DNA of 58,029 nucleotides from Paranoxybacillus vitaminiphilus (GTDB lineage Bacteria; Bacillota; Bacilli; Bacillales; Anoxybacillaceae): contig NZ_QLMH01000016.1 of assembly GCF_003259935.1 (NCBI RefSeq), positions 1 through 58,029 of the forward strand. Direction: 5' to 3'. The translations under genes and the position numbers were made by a program. The notes under the pieces were generated by a model. That model worked only from the letters and a program-made list of their open reading frames with translations. It searched no databases and was not told the DNA's origin. Below are positions 1-10,950 of this stretch, piece by piece (positions within the stretch are counted from its first letter, which is position 1; every line of letters begins with the position of its first letter).

Positions 1-93
1 AAGATCCCTCGAAGATGACGAGGTAGATAGGTCCGAGGTGGAAGCGTGGCGACACGTGGAGCTGACGGATACTAATCGATCGAGGACTTAACC
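1..93 (+). rRNA. 23S ribosomal RNA, 3' end (partial)
   Basis: The first 93 bases match the conserved 3' terminus of Bacillus 23S rRNA, including the terminal segment ending GGACTTAACC, which pairs with the 23S 5' end in the mature molecule. The gene begins upstream of the window. The exact mature end is set by analogy with B. subtilis and could differ by a few bases. It is followed by a 23S-5S spacer and 5S rRNA, so this is the tail of a complete rRNA operon. Confidence 0.93.
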
Positions 94-102
94 AAGAAGA
101 AA

Positions 103-207
103 AGCGGAGGCGCCGCGATTAGCCACGAAACGCGCTAGAGGGCTCGCGAGGAGGCTGTTGCCGCCACAGCGAGACCGGAGCGTCGTGAGGGGCTAGGCGC
201 TGGAGCT
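103..207 (+). repeat. GC-rich imperfect inverted repeat in the 23S-5S spacer
   Basis: A strongly GC-rich block unlike its AT-rich surroundings. Its ends (AGCGGAGGCGCC at 103-114 and GGCGCTGGAGCT at 196-207) are imperfect inverted copies, with further GC-rich stems between them. The end GGCGCTGGAGCTAGACA resembles intergenic palindromes I recall from other Bacillaceae, which is memory and not a search result. It could also be part of the 23S 3' processing stalk; the matching 5' flank lies outside the window. Confidence 0.5.
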
Positions 208-275
208 AGACAGAGCGAAAACTGGAACCTCTCCATGAATACCGGTTATCTAGTTTTGAGGGAATAAAAAATTCC

Positions 276-303
276 TTGACATGATAAAAAGATTGATTAT
301 AAT
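276..303 (+). promoter_or_regulatory. Consensus sigma-A promoter in the 23S-5S spacer
   Basis: TTGACA at 276-281 and TATAAT at 298-303 are both perfect consensus hexamers separated by 16 bp. The start would fall near 310, giving a 5S precursor independent of the upstream 16S-23S promoters. The 311-428 stretch holds a hairpin around CGAGGA/TCCTCG (about 373-396) but no gene. Confidence 0.8.
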
Positions 304-428
304 AGTTCTTGTTGGTCTGTACCTGTGTGGCTTGTGTTTAAACAGGTCTGCACCTGCGTCTACTAGTTTATTCGAGGATGAAGGATTCCTCGGTGCAAGC
401 TAGCAGAGAAGCAAAAGCAAGGTAGTTC

Positions 429-546
<118 letters not shown>

Positions 547-558
547 AGCATTTAGCAG

Positions 559-597
559 AAAAGAGGCTGAATATAATTCAGCCTCTTTTATTTTTTA
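559..597 (+). terminator. Intrinsic terminator of the rRNA operon
   Basis: A perfect 13-bp stem AAAAGAGGCTGAA (559-571) / TTCAGCCTCTTTT (577-589), loop TATAA, then a U-rich tract to 597. It lies 12 nt after 5S. The AT-rich stretch from 598 to 727 shows no gene. Confidence 0.93.
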
Positions 598-727
598 TTA
601 TTTAAGTATAATCTCCTTTCTCAATTCTACCTCGGATACAATTAATTAATCTTCTTTCTTTGTTTCATTTTATTTAAAAAAGGTCATTATATAATTATAT
701 AACTGAGTTTCTTTTGAATTTGCTTTC

Positions 728-781
728 TTGCATTTTTCATTCATTCGCTATATAGTAAAAGTAAGGTCAAATATAGTCAAA
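728..781 (+). promoter_or_regulatory. ctsR operon promoter with CtsR operator
   Basis: -35 TTGCAT (728-733), 17-bp spacer, -10 TATAGT (751-756). A tandem heptamer GGTCAAA TAT AGTCAAA (765-781) covers the expected start site and matches the known CtsR operator (RGTCAAA-N3-RGTCAAA). Its position lets CtsR block initiation of its own operon, as in B. subtilis. No CIRCE element is visible. Confidence 0.88.
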
Positions 782-807
782 GTCAGCTGCAACAAGGAGG
801 AGGTAGA

Positions 808-1269
808 GTGAGAAACATTTCTGACATAATTGAACAGTATTTAAAACAAGTTCTTCATACAAGTGACAAAGATATTGTTGAAATTAAACGGAGTGAAATT
901 GCTGATAAATTCCAATGTGTTCCTTCGCAAATTAACTATGTGATTAATACCCGTTTTACATTAGAAAGAGGCTATATTGTTGAGAGCAAACGCGGGGGCG
1001 GAGGATATATTCGGATTATGAAAGTTAAAACGCAAAGCTGCTCGCAGTTAATTGATCAGTTGCTATCGCTTATAGGTAGCCGAATTAGCCAATCGAGTGC
1101 TGAAGATATTGTTCATCGTTTAGTGGAAGAAAAAGTAATTTCTAATCGAGAGGCAAATATTATGCTAAGTGTTATGGATCGCTCTGTTTTATATATTGAT
1201 TTGCCGCATCGTGATGAATTAAGAGCGAGAATGTTAAAAGCGATGCTAACTTCGTTGAAATATAAATAA
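808..1269 (+). CDS. ctsR: Transcriptional repressor of class III heat-shock genes CtsR
   Basis: This 153-aa dimeric winged-helix repressor controls clp genes by binding the heptamer operator at 765-781. The N-terminal wHTH carries a tetraglycine loop (RGGGGYIR, residues 62-69), the family's known intrinsic heat sensor. The C-terminal helical domain (about 80-150) is the part phosphorylated on arginine by McsB and recognised for ClpCP degradation. The length is normal. GTG start at 808 behind a strong AAGGAGGAGG. First gene of ctsR-mcsA-mcsB-clpC, which encodes its own regulators. Confidence 0.97.
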   Translation: MRNISDIIEQYLKQVLHTSDKDIVEIKRSEIADKFQCVPSQINYVINTRFTLERGYIVESKRGGGGYIRIMKVKTQSCSQLIDQLLSLIGSRISQSSAEDIVHRLVEEKVISNREANIMLSVMDRSVLYIDLPHRDELRARMLKAMLTSLKYK

Positions 1270-1290
1270 AGCTCGAGAGGGGTGAAAGTC

Positions 1291-1839
1291 TTGATATGTC
1301 AGGAGTGTAAACAAAGACCCGCCACATTGCATTTTACAAAAATTATTAACGGAGAAAAAACGGAAGTTCATCTTTGTGAGCATTGTGCTCAAGAACGTGG
1401 GGAGATGTTAATGTTTTCGGAAAATGCAGGTTTCTCCATCAATAACTTATTAGCAGGTTTATTGAATCTTGAATCTCCCTTAAAAGAAGCTAAAACAAAC
1501 GCTTTCCAAGGCCCGGAAATTTTACAATGCGAACGCTGTAAAATGACATATCACCAATTTACAAAAGTAGGCCGGTTTGGTTGTTCAAATTGTTATTATA
1601 CATTCTCTAGACATTTGCAGCCAATATTGAGAAGGCTGCATAGCGGAAATACGACTCACGCAGGCAAAATACCAAAACGTATTGGCGGCGCGATCCATAT
1701 ACGAAAACAAATTGAAAAATTAAAACAAAAACTACAAGATCTTATCGTTAGAGAAGAATTTGAAAAAGCTGCCAATGTCCGTGATGAAATCCGTTTTCTC
1801 GAATCTCAATTAATGAAATATGGAGAGGGGGGATTATAA
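1291..1839 (+). CDS. mcsA: McsA, zinc-finger activator of the McsB arginine kinase
   Basis: McsA (182 aa from this start) binds and activates McsB. Four CxxC pairs are visible: CQEC (3-6), CEHC (29-32), CERC near 80 and CSNC near 98, consistent with two zinc-binding sites. A C-terminal UVR-type coiled-coil helix (about 137-172, [17 protein letters not shown]) matches the adaptor motif also present in ClpC. I chose TTG 1291 over GTG 1282 because that GTG lies inside the Shine-Dalgarno (AGAGGGGTGA, 1276-1285) and family members begin MICQEC. It overlaps nothing functional upstream and runs 5 nt short of mcsB. Confidence 0.93.
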   Translation: MICQECKQRPATLHFTKIINGEKTEVHLCEHCAQERGEMLMFSENAGFSINNLLAGLLNLESPLKEAKTNAFQGPEILQCERCKMTYHQFTKVGRFGCSNCYYTFSRHLQPILRRLHSGNTTHAGKIPKRIGGAIHIRKQIEKLKQKLQDLIVREEFEKAANVRDEIRFLESQLMKYGEGGL

Positions 1840-1843
1840 TTTT

Positions 1844-2941
1844 ATGTCACTAGAGAAATTTCTTAATACAGCAGTGAGCTCTTGGATGAATCAAGAAGGC
1901 CCCGATTCCGATATTGTATTAAGTAGCAGGATTAGATTGGCAAGAAATATTGAGGATTTTCAATTTCCTACTGTATTTACAAATGAAGAAGCAAAAGAAA
2001 TTGTTGAGCTGTTTGAAAAAACATTTGCTCATAAATCATACGTCCCCTTTGGAAAATTTGAGCTGTTAAAAATGAATGAACTGCAGCCGATCGAGAAGCG
2101 GGTATTAGTTGAGAAGCATTTAATAAGCCCGCATTTAGCTGAAGATTGTGCATTCGGGGCGTGTTTGCTTTCGGAAAACGAAGAGGTTAGCATCATGATT
2201 AACGAGGAAGATCATATACGAATTCAATGTTTGTTCCCAGGACTTCAGCTAACAGAAGCTTTAGATGTGGCGAATCAATTGGATGATTGGATTGAGACCC
2301 ATGTCAACTATGCATTTGATGAAAAACGCGGTTATTTAACTAGCTGTCCTACAAATGTCGGGACAGGGATGCGCGCTTCGGTCATGATGCATCTGCCGGC
2401 TCTTGTTTTGACGCAGCAAATGAATCGAATTATTCCTGCTATTAATCAACTGGGACTAGTAGTAAGGGGAACATATGGGGAAGGCAGTGAAGCTTTAGGA
2501 AATATATTTCAAATATCGAATCAAATTACATTAGGAAAGTCTGAGGAAGATATTGTTGAGGATTTGAAAAGTGTTGTTCAACAATTAATTGCTCAAGAAA
2601 GAATGGCAAGAGAGGCATTAGTCAAAACTTCTAACATACAATTAGAAGACAGAATCTTTCGCTCTTACGGTATATTGACAAACAGCCGTATTATTGAATC
2701 AAAAGAGGCAGCACAATGTTTATCTGATGTACGGCTGGGAATAGATTTAGGATATATTAAAAACGTTTCTCGAAGTATTTTGAATGAGTTAATGATTTTA
2801 ATGCAGCCAGGTTTCTTACAACAATATGCCGGAGGAGCTTTAAGACCAAGTGAACGGGATGTTCGTAGAGCTACTCTCATTCGTGAGCGTTTGAAAATGG
2901 AAGAAAGAAAGTATCAAGAAATGGAGGGTGATGAAAAATGA
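1844..2941 (+). CDS. mcsB: Protein-arginine kinase McsB
   Basis: McsB phosphorylates arginines on damaged proteins and on CtsR, marking them for ClpC-ClpP. The 365-aa protein has the phosphagen-kinase catalytic fold: the nucleotide-binding SSRIRLARN motif (about 28-36), the [15 protein letters not shown] segment (about 210-225) with the region of the known catalytic Glu, and a C-terminal phosphoarginine-binding arginine cluster ([16 protein letters not shown]). Start ATG 1844 (MSLEKFL) sits behind GGAGAGGGGG; an in-frame ATG at 1820 overlaps mcsA and precedes the RBS. The TGA stop overlaps the clpC ATG, indicating translational coupling. Confidence 0.96.
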   Translation: MSLEKFLNTAVSSWMNQEGPDSDIVLSSRIRLARNIEDFQFPTVFTNEEAKEIVELFEKTFAHKSYVPFGKFELLKMNELQPIEKRVLVEKHLISPHLAEDCAFGACLLSENEEVSIMINEEDHIRIQCLFPGLQLTEALDVANQLDDWIETHVNYAFDEKRGYLTSCPTNVGTGMRASVMMHLPALVLTQQMNRIIPAINQLGLVVRGTYGEGSEALGNIFQISNQITLGKSEEDIVEDLKSVVQQLIAQERMAREALVKTSNIQLEDRIFRSYGILTNSRIIESKEAAQCLSDVRLGIDLGYIKNVSRSILNELMILMQPGFLQQYAGGALRPSERDVRRATLIRERLKMEERKYQEMEGDEK

Positions 2942-5373
2942 TGTTTGGTCGATTTACAGAAAGAGCGCAGAAAGTATTGGCTCTAGCACAAGAGGAAGCG
3001 GTCCGGTTAGGACATAACAATATTGGTACAGAACATATTTTGCTTGGTCTCATTCGTGAAGGTGAAGGGATTGCGGCGAAAGCGTTAACTGCCTTGGGAC
3101 TAGGTCCTGACAAAATTCAAAAAGAAGTGGAAGCGCTCATTGGTCGCGGTCATCAATCAACGCAAACGATTCACTATACGCCGCGGGCGAAAAAAGTGAT
3201 TGAACTTTCTATGGATGAAGCGCGAAAACTTGGTCATTCTTATGTTGGCACGGAACATATTTTACTTGGTCTTATTCGCGAAGGTGAAGGTGTAGCTGCC
3301 CGCGTGCTTAATAATCTAGGAGTTAGCTTAAATAAAGCCCGACAACAAGTATTACAATTGTTAGGCAGCAATGAATCCGTTGCTGGACATCAAGGTGGTA
3401 CAGCATCCCATGTGAGTACTCCTACATTAGATAGTCTCGCTCGCGATTTGACTGCCATTGCTCGAGAAGGCAGCTTGGACCCTGTTATTGGAAGAAGCAA
3501 AGAAATACAACGGGTGATTGAAGTATTAAGCCGTCGTACAAAAAATAACCCTGTTCTTATCGGTGAACCTGGGGTAGGTAAAACAGCGATTGCGGAAGGA
3601 TTAGCACAACAAATTGTAAACAATGAAGTGCCGGAAACTCTTCGCGATAAGCGTGTTATGACGTTAGATATGGGGACAGTAGTCGCTGGTACAAAATATC
3701 GTGGTGAATTCGAAGACCGTTTGAAAAAGGTAATGGATGAAATCCGCCAAGCCGGTAACATCATTTTATTCATTGATGAATTGCATACGTTGATTGGAGC
3801 TGGCGGTGCAGAAGGAGCGATTGATGCATCAAACATTTTAAAACCAGCTCTTGCCCGCGGAGAATTGCAATGTATCGGTGCAACGACGTTAGATGAGTAT
3901 CGTAAATATATCGAAAAAGATGCGGCCCTTGAGCGTCGTTTCCAACCAATTTATGTTGATGAACCGACAATTGAAGAGTCTATTCAGATTTTAAAAGGAT
4001 TGCGCGATCGTTACGAGGCGCATCATCGTGTATCCATTTCCGATGAGGCAATCATTCAAGCTGTCAAATTATCAGATCGCTATATTACCGATCGTTTCCT
4101 TCCGGATAAAGCAATTGACTTAATTGATGAAGCGTGTTCTAAAGTACGTCTTCGTTCGTTTACCGCTCCTCCAAACTTAAAAGAATTGGAACAAAAATTA
4201 GAGGAAGTACGTAAAGAAAAAGATGCTGCTGTTCAAAGTCAAGAATTTGAAAAAGCTGCTTCATTGCGAGATGCTGAGCAACGTTTACGCGAACAGCTCG
4301 AAGAAACAAAGCGAGCTTGGAAAGAAAAACAAGGACAAGAGAATTCGGAAGTAACGGTCGAAGATATTGCCATGGTCGTATCAAGCTGGACGGGAATTCC
4401 AGTAGCGAAACTGGCACAAACAGAGACAGAACGTTTGTTAAAACTGGAAGAGATTCTTCATTCCCGCGTAATTGGTCAAGAGGAAGCGGTTAAAGCAGTT
4501 GCTAAAGCAGTGCGTCGTGCTCGTGCCGGATTAAAAGATCCAAAACGCCCAATTGGTTCATTTATTTTCTTAGGACCAACTGGGGTAGGTAAAACTGAAT
4601 TAGCTAGAGCGCTTGCGGAAGCGATGTTTGGCGATGAAGATGCTTTAATTCGCATCGATATGTCAGAATATATGGAGAAGCATTCAACTTCCCGTTTAGT
4701 TGGTTCTCCTCCTGGATATGTAGGATATGAAGAAGGCGGACAATTAACGGAAAAAGTTCGCAGAAAACCATATTCAGTTGTATTGTTAGATGAAATGGAG
4801 AAAGCTCATCCAGATGTATTTAACATTCTTTTACAAGTATTAGAAGATGGGCGTCTGACAGATTCAAAGGGAAGAACGGTTGATTTCCGCAATACCATTT
4901 TAATTATGACATCGAATGTTGGTGCTGATGCATTGAAGCGAAATAAATACGTTGGTTTTAATATTCAAGATGAAAATCAGCAATACAAAGATATGAAAGG
5001 AAAAGTAATGGATGAATTAAAGAAAGCATTCCGTCCAGAATTTTTAAACCGTATTGATGAAATCATTGTTTTCCATTCATTAGAGAAGCAACATTTAAAA
5101 CAAATCGTTAACTTAATGGCTGAGCAATTAGTAAAACGTTTGAAAGAGCAAGATATTGATTTAGAATTAACGGAGGCAGCAATTGAAAAAATTGCGCAGG
5201 AAGGATATGACCCAGAATATGGTGCACGTCCACTGCGCCGGGCACTTCAAAAACATATTGAAGATCGTTTATCGGAAGAACTGCTTAAAGGCACAATTAC
5301 AAAAGGACAAAAAGTAGTCGTGGATGTAAAAGATAATGAATTTGTAGTATTAACGGAGGAAACGGTACAATAA
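2938..5373 (+). CDS. clpC: ATP-dependent unfoldase ClpC (Hsp100)
   Basis: ClpC (811 aa, normal length) unfolds substrates for ClpP, including phosphoarginine-tagged proteins. Order: two N-terminal Clp repeats (residues 1-145), AAA module 1 with Walker A GEPGVGKT near 209, a UVR-containing middle domain near 417-450 that receives MecA/McsB adaptors, AAA module 2 with GPTGVGKT near 546, and a VGF loop near 672 that docks on ClpP. Start [11 protein letters not shown] overlaps the mcsB stop (ATGA). Last gene of the CtsR operon. No classical terminator follows; the next 180 bases are occupied by an inverted repeat. Confidence 0.98.
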   Translation: MMFGRFTERAQKVLALAQEEAVRLGHNNIGTEHILLGLIREGEGIAAKALTALGLGPDKIQKEVEALIGRGHQSTQTIHYTPRAKKVIELSMDEARKLGHSYVGTEHILLGLIREGEGVAARVLNNLGVSLNKARQQVLQLLGSNESVAGHQGGTASHVSTPTLDSLARDLTAIAREGSLDPVIGRSKEIQRVIEVLSRRTKNNPVLIGEPGVGKTAIAEGLAQQIVNNEVPETLRDKRVMTLDMGTVVAGTKYRGEFEDRLKKVMDEIRQAGNIILFIDELHTLIGAGGAEGAIDASNILKPALARGELQCIGATTLDEYRKYIEKDAALERRFQPIYVDEPTIEESIQILKGLRDRYEAHHRVSISDEAIIQAVKLSDRYITDRFLPDKAIDLIDEACSKVRLRSFTAPPNLKELEQKLEEVRKEKDAAVQSQEFEKAASLRDAEQRLREQLEETKRAWKEKQGQENSEVTVEDIAMVVSSWTGIPVAKLAQTETERLLKLEEILHSRVIGQEEAVKAVAKAVRRARAGLKDPKRPIGSFIFLGPTGVGKTELARALAEAMFGDEDALIRIDMSEYMEKHSTSRLVGSPPGYVGYEEGGQLTEKVRRKPYSVVLLDEMEKAHPDVFNILLQVLEDGRLTDSKGRTVDFRNTILIMTSNVGADALKRNKYVGFNIQDENQQYKDMKGKVMDELKKAFRPEFLNRIDEIIVFHSLEKQHLKQIVNLMAEQLVKRLKEQDIDLELTEAAIEKIAQEGYDPEYGARPLRRALQKHIEDRLSEELLKGTITKGQKVVVDVKDNEFVVLTEETVQ

Positions 5374-5390
5374 AAATAATAAAGCAGTCA

Positions 5391-5512
5391 GAGGCTGACC
5401 CTAAAGCAAAGTGTCAGACTACACAACACACAATATATAAGACATAACATTGAGTAAATGAACGATATATTGTGGAATGAGAGTGAGGTCAGACGCTTTT
5501 TGGGGCAGCCCC
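5391..5512. repeat. Inverted-repeat element, copy A (GTCAGAC family)
   Basis: Left arm starts GAGGCTGACCCTAAAGC (5391) and contains AGTGTCAGACT; right arm contains GAGGTCAGACGCTTTTTGG and ends GGGGCAGCC (5510). The arms are imperfect inverted copies that can fold into one long stem including CAATATAT (about 5431-5438)/ATATATTG. The same words recur at 20357-20469. It lies between clpC and radA with no coding capacity. Confidence 0.75.
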
Positions 5513-5549
5513 TTCTTTTGTATTTTTAACGAAGAAAGGAAATAGTAGA

Positions 5550-6944
5550 ATGGCAAAGAAAAAGACAAAGTTTATTTGTCAAGAATGCGGTTATGAATCA
5601 CCAAAATGGATGGGGAAGTGCCCTGGATGTTATACGTGGAATTCGATGGTAGAGGAAGTTGAGCGGACAAAGCAAACACCGAAGGGAGTATTTATTCATT
5701 CTTCGCAACAAACGATATCAAAGCCTGTGTCCATTTCCACCATTGAAACGTCTCAAGAGCCCCGAATGTTAACGGATTTATCAGAGTTTAATCGTGTTTT
5801 AGGCGGCGGAATTGTAAAAGGTTCCCTCGTATTAATTGGCGGCGATCCTGGGATTGGAAAATCAACCCTTCTTTTGCAAGTTTCTGCACAAATGGCTATG
5901 AAAGGACATAAAGTTTTATATATTTCCGGAGAGGAATCTGTAAAGCAAACGAAATTACGTGCCGATCGTCTCCATGTTAATACTGACCAACTATATGTAA
6001 TGGCTGAAACGGATTTAGAATATATCGTTCAGACGATCGAAGAAATGAATCCAGCTTTTGTCATCATTGATTCGATTCAAACGATCTACAACTCGGATAT
6101 TACTTCAGCACCTGGAAGCGTATCCCAAGTGCGAGAGTGTACGGCTGAACTTATGAGAGTAGCGAAGACAAAAGGAATCGCTATATTTATTGTCGGTCAC
6201 GTCACAAAGGAAGGATCGATTGCCGGACCGAGAATTTTGGAACATATGGTAGATACAGTTCTTTATTTTGAAGGAGAACGCCATCATACGTATCGAATTT
6301 TGCGGGCCGTGAAAAACCGCTTTGGTTCGACAAATGAAATCGGTATTTTTGAAATGAGGGAATCCGGTTTATCAGAGGTTGAGAATCCCTCAGAAATTTT
6401 TCTTGAAGAGAGATCGCAAGGCGCAGCAGGTTCAACTGTTGTAGCTGCTATGGAAGGAACAAGACCAGTCTTAGTGGAAATTCAAGCGTTAATTTCACCA
6501 ACAAGCTTTGGTCACCCGCGAAGAATGGCTACGGGAATTGATCATAATCGTGTTTCTTTATTAATGGCCGTGCTTGAGAAGCGGGTAGGTTTGCTATTGC
6601 AAAATCAAGATGCTTATTTAAAAGTAGCCGGCGGGGTTAAATTAGATGAACCAGCGATCGATTTAGCGATTGCTGTTAGCATTGCGTCAAGCTTCCGTGA
6701 CCAGCCGACCAATCCTGCTGATGTCATTATTGGTGAAGTAGGATTAACAGGGGAGGTTCGCCGTGTTTCCCGCATCGAACAGCGCGTGCAAGAAGCGGTC
6801 AAATTAGGATTTAACCGCATTATTATCCCGAAAAATAACTTAGGGGGATGGACCGTCCCAAAAGGTGTGGAAGTAATCGGAGTTTCTGATGTCGCTGAAA
6901 CGCTTGAGTATGTATTAGGAAATTCATACAATCCTTTCCAATAA
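5550..6944 (+). CDS. radA: DNA repair protein RadA (Sms)
   Basis: RadA is a RecA-like hexameric helicase that promotes branch migration in recombination and repair. Seen: N-terminal zinc finger C10-x2-C13-x10-C24-x2-C27, Walker [10 protein letters not shown] (97-105), the RadA-specific KNRFG motif (about 255-259), and a C-terminal Lon-like domain ([12 protein letters not shown]). 464 aa, normal. ATG 5550 follows GAAAGGA. In B. subtilis disA follows immediately; here the next gene is yacL. Confidence 0.97.
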   Translation: MAKKKTKFICQECGYESPKWMGKCPGCYTWNSMVEEVERTKQTPKGVFIHSSQQTISKPVSISTIETSQEPRMLTDLSEFNRVLGGGIVKGSLVLIGGDPGIGKSTLLLQVSAQMAMKGHKVLYISGEESVKQTKLRADRLHVNTDQLYVMAETDLEYIVQTIEEMNPAFVIIDSIQTIYNSDITSAPGSVSQVRECTAELMRVAKTKGIAIFIVGHVTKEGSIAGPRILEHMVDTVLYFEGERHHTYRILRAVKNRFGSTNEIGIFEMRESGLSEVENPSEIFLEERSQGAAGSTVVAAMEGTRPVLVEIQALISPTSFGHPRRMATGIDHNRVSLLMAVLEKRVGLLLQNQDAYLKVAGGVKLDEPAIDLAIAVSIASSFRDQPTNPADVIIGEVGLTGEVRRVSRIEQRVQEAVKLGFNRIIIPKNNLGGWTVPKGVEVIGVSDVAETLEYVLGNSYNPFQ

Positions 6945-6986
6945 TTTTTACAAATTTTTATCAAACTTTTTAAAAATGTGCTATTA

Positions 6987-7017
6987 TTGGTTTCAAATAT
7001 TCGAAACTGTTTATAAT
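6987..7017 (+). promoter_or_regulatory. Candidate promoter for yacL
   Basis: TATAAT at 7012-7017 is a perfect -10. The best -35, TTGGTT (6987-6992), is weak and 19 bp away. It lies where disA would be in B. subtilis, so it may compensate for altered operon structure. Confidence 0.4.
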
Positions 7018-7042
7018 GGTAGTATGAGGAGGTGAAAAAATA

Positions 7043-8137
7043 ATGTTAAAAAGAATTGTTCAATTGTTTTTTCTTATTGTCGGGGGAATGTTAGGGGTTA
7101 TCTTTCTCCCGGATTTATTCGACTTATTAAATATAGGAAATATTCCTTTTTTGAATAACCCTTATATTTTAGCGATATTAGGAGCTATTATTTTATTTAT
7201 CATGACATTTTGGTTGGTTGATTATATTGTTGGTCTCATACATTGGATTGAGGAGTCGCTGGTCAAGGCACCAGTTACTGATATTTTATTTGGTAGTTTA
7301 GGATTAATTTTTGGTTTGATTGTTGCCTTTTTAGTTGTTATGCCGCTTCAGGCGTTCCAATTTCAAGTGCTCAACACTGTGCTGCCTATTTTTCTAACTG
7401 TCTTGTTAGGGTATTTAGGTTTTCAGGTCGGGTTTAAAAAACGCCATGAACTTATGAACTTATTTTCTCTTTCTAACCGAATGGCAAAGAAAAAAGGCAA
7501 TGATGAAGAAGCGGAAAATCGTAAAGGCCGGGCATTAAAAATATTGGATACAAGCGTCATTATCGATGGGCGAATCGCCGATATTTGTCAAACTGGATTT
7601 TTAGAAGGAACGATTGTGATTCCCCGCTTTGTCCTAGAGGAGCTGCAACACATTGCCGACTCATCGGATGTGCTGAAGCGAAACCGCGGACGACGCGGTC
7701 TTGATATTTTGAATCGGATTCAAAAAGAGTTAGATATCAAAGTCGAAATTTACGAAGGAGATTTTGAAGATATTCAGGAAGTAGACAGCAAACTTGTCAA
7801 GTTAGCAAAATTAATTTCCGGGGTTGTTGTTACGAACGATTTTAATTTAAATAAAGTATGTGAATTGCAAAATGTACCGGTACTAAATATTAATGATTTA
7901 GCCAATGCCGTAAAGCCAGTCGTGCTTCCTGGGGAAGAATTAAATGTTCATGTGATTAAAGACGGGAAAGAACATAATCAAGGTGTGGCATACTTAGATG
8001 ATGGTACAATGATTGTTGTTGAAGATGGAAAAGACTATATTGGCAAGCGAGTCGATGTAATGGTCACAAGCGTGTTGCAAACATCGGCAGGAAGAATGAT
8101 TTTTGCAAAGCTGAAACTTCTTGAAAAAGCATTATAG
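7043..8137 (+). CDS. yacL: Membrane-anchored PIN/TRAM-domain protein YacL
   Basis: 364 aa. Four hydrophobic segments (about 5-28, 42-67, 82-108, 112-132) anchor it in the membrane. A cytoplasmic PIN domain starts near 167 ([10 protein letters not shown], with the acidic residues expected of a PIN nuclease) and a C-terminal TRAM RNA-binding domain starts near 293. The architecture suggests a membrane-tethered ribonuclease, but the substrate is not established to my knowledge. ATG 7043 follows GAGGAGGTGA. It is separated from radA by only 98 bp with no disA. Confidence 0.93.
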   Translation: MLKRIVQLFFLIVGGMLGVIFLPDLFDLLNIGNIPFLNNPYILAILGAIILFIMTFWLVDYIVGLIHWIEESLVKAPVTDILFGSLGLIFGLIVAFLVVMPLQAFQFQVLNTVLPIFLTVLLGYLGFQVGFKKRHELMNLFSLSNRMAKKKGNDEEAENRKGRALKILDTSVIIDGRIADICQTGFLEGTIVIPRFVLEELQHIADSSDVLKRNRGRRGLDILNRIQKELDIKVEIYEGDFEDIQEVDSKLVKLAKLISGVVVTNDFNLNKVCELQNVPVLNINDLANAVKPVVLPGEELNVHVIKDGKEHNQGVAYLDDGTMIVVEDGKDYIGKRVDVMVTSVLQTSAGRMIFAKLKLLEKAL

Positions 8138-8156
8138 ACTTTAGTTAGGGGAATGA

Positions 8157-8846
<690 letters not shown>

Positions 8847-8870
8847 AATAGAGAGAAAAGGGGGACCATT

Positions 8871-9347
8871 ATGTTTCGAATTGGTCAAGGTTTTGATGTT
8901 CATCAGTTTGCCGAAGGACGTCCTCTTATGATTGGAGGAGTTGAAATTCCATATGAAAAAGGACTGCTTGGGCATTCAGATGCTGATGTTTTACTTCATG
9001 CTGTTGCCGATGCATGTTTAGGTGCGATTGCTGCCGGAGATATCGGCAAGCATTTTCCGGATCACGATCAAAAGTATAAAGATGCGGATTCTGCTGTTCT
9101 TTTACAACATGTTTGGAACCTTGTAAAAAAAGAAGGCTATCAACTAGTGAACCTTGATTGTACCATTGTTGCGCAAAAACCGAAAATGGCGCCGTATATT
9201 GAGCAAATGAGAGCACGGATTGCTGAATTGCTAGAAGGAGAAATGTCTCAAGTTAACGTGAAGGCGACTACGACTGAAAAACTCGGATTTACGGGGCGTG
9301 AAGAAGGTATCGCTGCTCAAGCTGTTGTTCTATTGCAAAAGAAATAA
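8871..9347 (+). CDS. ispF: 2-C-methyl-D-erythritol 2,4-cyclodiphosphate synthase
   Basis: IspF cyclises CDP-ME 2-phosphate to MEcPP, releasing CMP, and is a homotrimer with zinc. The metal ligands D9-x-H11 (FDVHQF) and H43 ([12 protein letters not shown]) are in place, as is the C-terminal [11 protein letters not shown] motif. 158 aa, normal. ATG 8871 is preceded by AAAAGGGGGACC. ispD and ispF are adjacent but separate, unlike the fused ispDF of some bacteria. Confidence 0.97.
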   Translation: MFRIGQGFDVHQFAEGRPLMIGGVEIPYEKGLLGHSDADVLLHAVADACLGAIAAGDIGKHFPDHDQKYKDADSAVLLQHVWNLVKKEGYQLVNLDCTIVAQKPKMAPYIEQMRARIAELLEGEMSQVNVKATTTEKLGFTGREEGIAAQAVVLLQKK

Positions 9348-9354
9348 CGGTTTT

Positions 9355-9383
9355 TGAACTTTTCTGTTGTATAATGTTAAAAT
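9355..9383 (+). promoter_or_regulatory. Candidate sigma-A promoter for gltX
   Basis: TTGAAC (9355-9360), 17-bp spacer, TAAAAT (9378-9383), in the 84-bp gap before gltX. A second -10-like TATAAT at 9370-9375 has no suitable -35. Confidence 0.45.
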
Positions 9384-9431
9384 AACGTTGCATAATCGGA
9401 TTATCGAAAATTTTATGGAGGGTTATCGACG

Positions 9432-10892
9432 ATGTCACAAGAAGTAAGAGTGCGTTATGCGCCAAGTCCAACAGGACATTTACATATTGGCGGAGCGCGA
9501 ACAGCGCTATTCAATTATTTATTTGCACGTCATCACAACGGTAAGTTTATTGTGCGTATAGAGGATACCGATATTGAACGTAATGTCGAAGGCGGAGAAC
9601 AATCACAATTAGAAAACTTAAAGTGGCTTGGTATTGAGTATGATGAATCCATCGATAAGGATGGCGGATACGGTCCTTATCGCCAAACGGAACGCCTTGA
9701 TATATATCGTAAATATGCCAATGAATTATTGGAAAAAGGATATGCCTACAAATGCTTCTGTACGCCGGAAGAATTGGAACAGGAACGTGAAGCGCAAAAA
9801 GCTGCCGGCATAGCGGCACCGCAATACAGCGGAAAATGCCGTCATTTAACTCCAGATCAAGCAGCGCAATTGGAAGCAGAAGGAAAGCCATATACGATTC
9901 GTATTAAAGTTCCAGAAGGAAAAGTATATGAATTCGAAGATATGGTTCGCGGCAAAGTTGTATTTGAGTCAAAAGATATTGGCGACTGGGTAATCGTAAA
10001 GGCAAACGGCATTCCAACCTATAACTTTGCTGTTGTCATCGATGACCATTTAATGAAGATTACGCACGTATTCCGCGGTGAAGAGCATTTATCCAACACG
10101 CCAAAGCAGCTCATGATTTACGAATATTTAGGATGGGCACCGCCGAAATATGGTCATATGACATTAATTGTTAACGAAAATCGTAAAAAGCTGTCTAAGC
10201 GCGATGAGTCTATTATTCAATTCGTATCCCAATATAAAGAACTTGGCTATTTGCCGGAAGCGATGTTTAACTTCTTTGCTTTACTAGGATGGTCGCCAGA
10301 AGGAGAAGAAGAGATTTTTACAAAAGAAGAATTAATTAAAATCTTTGATGTTTCTCGTTTATCAAAATCTCCTTCGATGTTTGATAAACAGAAGTTAACA
10401 TGGATGAACAACCAATATATTAAAAAATTAGATTTAGACCGATTAGTTGATCTGGCACTTCCGCATTTAGTGAAAGCAGGACGCCTGCCTGAAAATATGA
10501 GCGATGAGCAAAAACAATGGGCGCGCAGCCTTATTGCGCTTTATCAAGAACAAATGAGCTATGGTGCGGAGATTGTAGAATTATCCGAGCTGTTCTTTAA
10601 AGAAGATATTGAGTATAATGATGAAGCAAAAGCCGTATTGGCAGAAGAACAAGTACCAGAGGTATTAAAGGCGTTCTTAGAGGAAGTGAAAAATCTAGAA
10701 ACGTTTGATGCTGAAGCCATCAAAACAGCGATTAAAGCGGTGCAAAAAGCAACGGGACAAAAAGGAAAGAAATTATTCATGCCGATTCGTGTAGCGACGA
10801 CTGGTCAAACTCATGGCCCGGAGCTGCCGCTTGCTCTTCAGTTACTAGGTAAAGAAAAAGTAGTCAGCCGTTTAGAGAAACTAATCAGTTAA
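9432..10892 (+). CDS. gltX: Glutamyl-tRNA synthetase
   Basis: Class I aminoacyl-tRNA synthetase, 486 aa. The HIGH motif reads HIGG (18-21) within [19 protein letters not shown], and the KMSKS loop reads KLSKR near 253-257. In Bacilli without GlnRS this enzyme also charges tRNA-Gln with glutamate for later amidation; that role is family knowledge, not visible here. ATG 9432 follows GGAGG. Its stop codon overlaps the -35 of the next promoter. Confidence 0.97.
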   Translation: MSQEVRVRYAPSPTGHLHIGGARTALFNYLFARHHNGKFIVRIEDTDIERNVEGGEQSQLENLKWLGIEYDESIDKDGGYGPYRQTERLDIYRKYANELLEKGYAYKCFCTPEELEQEREAQKAAGIAAPQYSGKCRHLTPDQAAQLEAEGKPYTIRIKVPEGKVYEFEDMVRGKVVFESKDIGDWVIVKANGIPTYNFAVVIDDHLMKITHVFRGEEHLSNTPKQLMIYEYLGWAPPKYGHMTLIVNENRKKLSKRDESIIQFVSQYKELGYLPEAMFNFFALLGWSPEGEEEIFTKEELIKIFDVSRLSKSPSMFDKQKLTWMNNQYIKKLDLDRLVDLALPHLVKAGRLPENMSDEQKQWARSLIALYQEQMSYGAEIVELSELFFKEDIEYNDEAKAVLAEEQVPEVLKAFLEEVKNLETFDAEAIKTAIKAVQKATGQKGKKLFMPIRVATTGQTHGPELPLALQLLGKEKVVSRLEKLIS

Positions 10893-10917
10893 CATTTTTG
10901 CCCTGTTGTAATATAGT
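10889..10917 (+). promoter_or_regulatory. Promoter of the cysE-cysS operon
   Basis: TTAACA (10889-10894), 17-bp spacer, TATAGT (10912-10917). The -35 overlaps the TAA stop of gltX. Transcription would begin near 10924 and enter the T-box leader. Confidence 0.75.
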
Positions 10918-10950
10918 AAGGATTAACAAGTCAAATATATAGCTAAAACG

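Noticed and set aside
547-807. Possible tRNA genes after 5S
   Set aside because: No cloverleaf or TTCRANNC motif is visible; the stretch holds only a terminator, AT-rich sequence and the ctsR promoter.
3390-3836. Long minus-strand frames opposite clpC, rpoB, tuf and other genes
   Set aside because: They are codon-pattern shadows of highly expressed genes, with low-complexity translations and no RBS.
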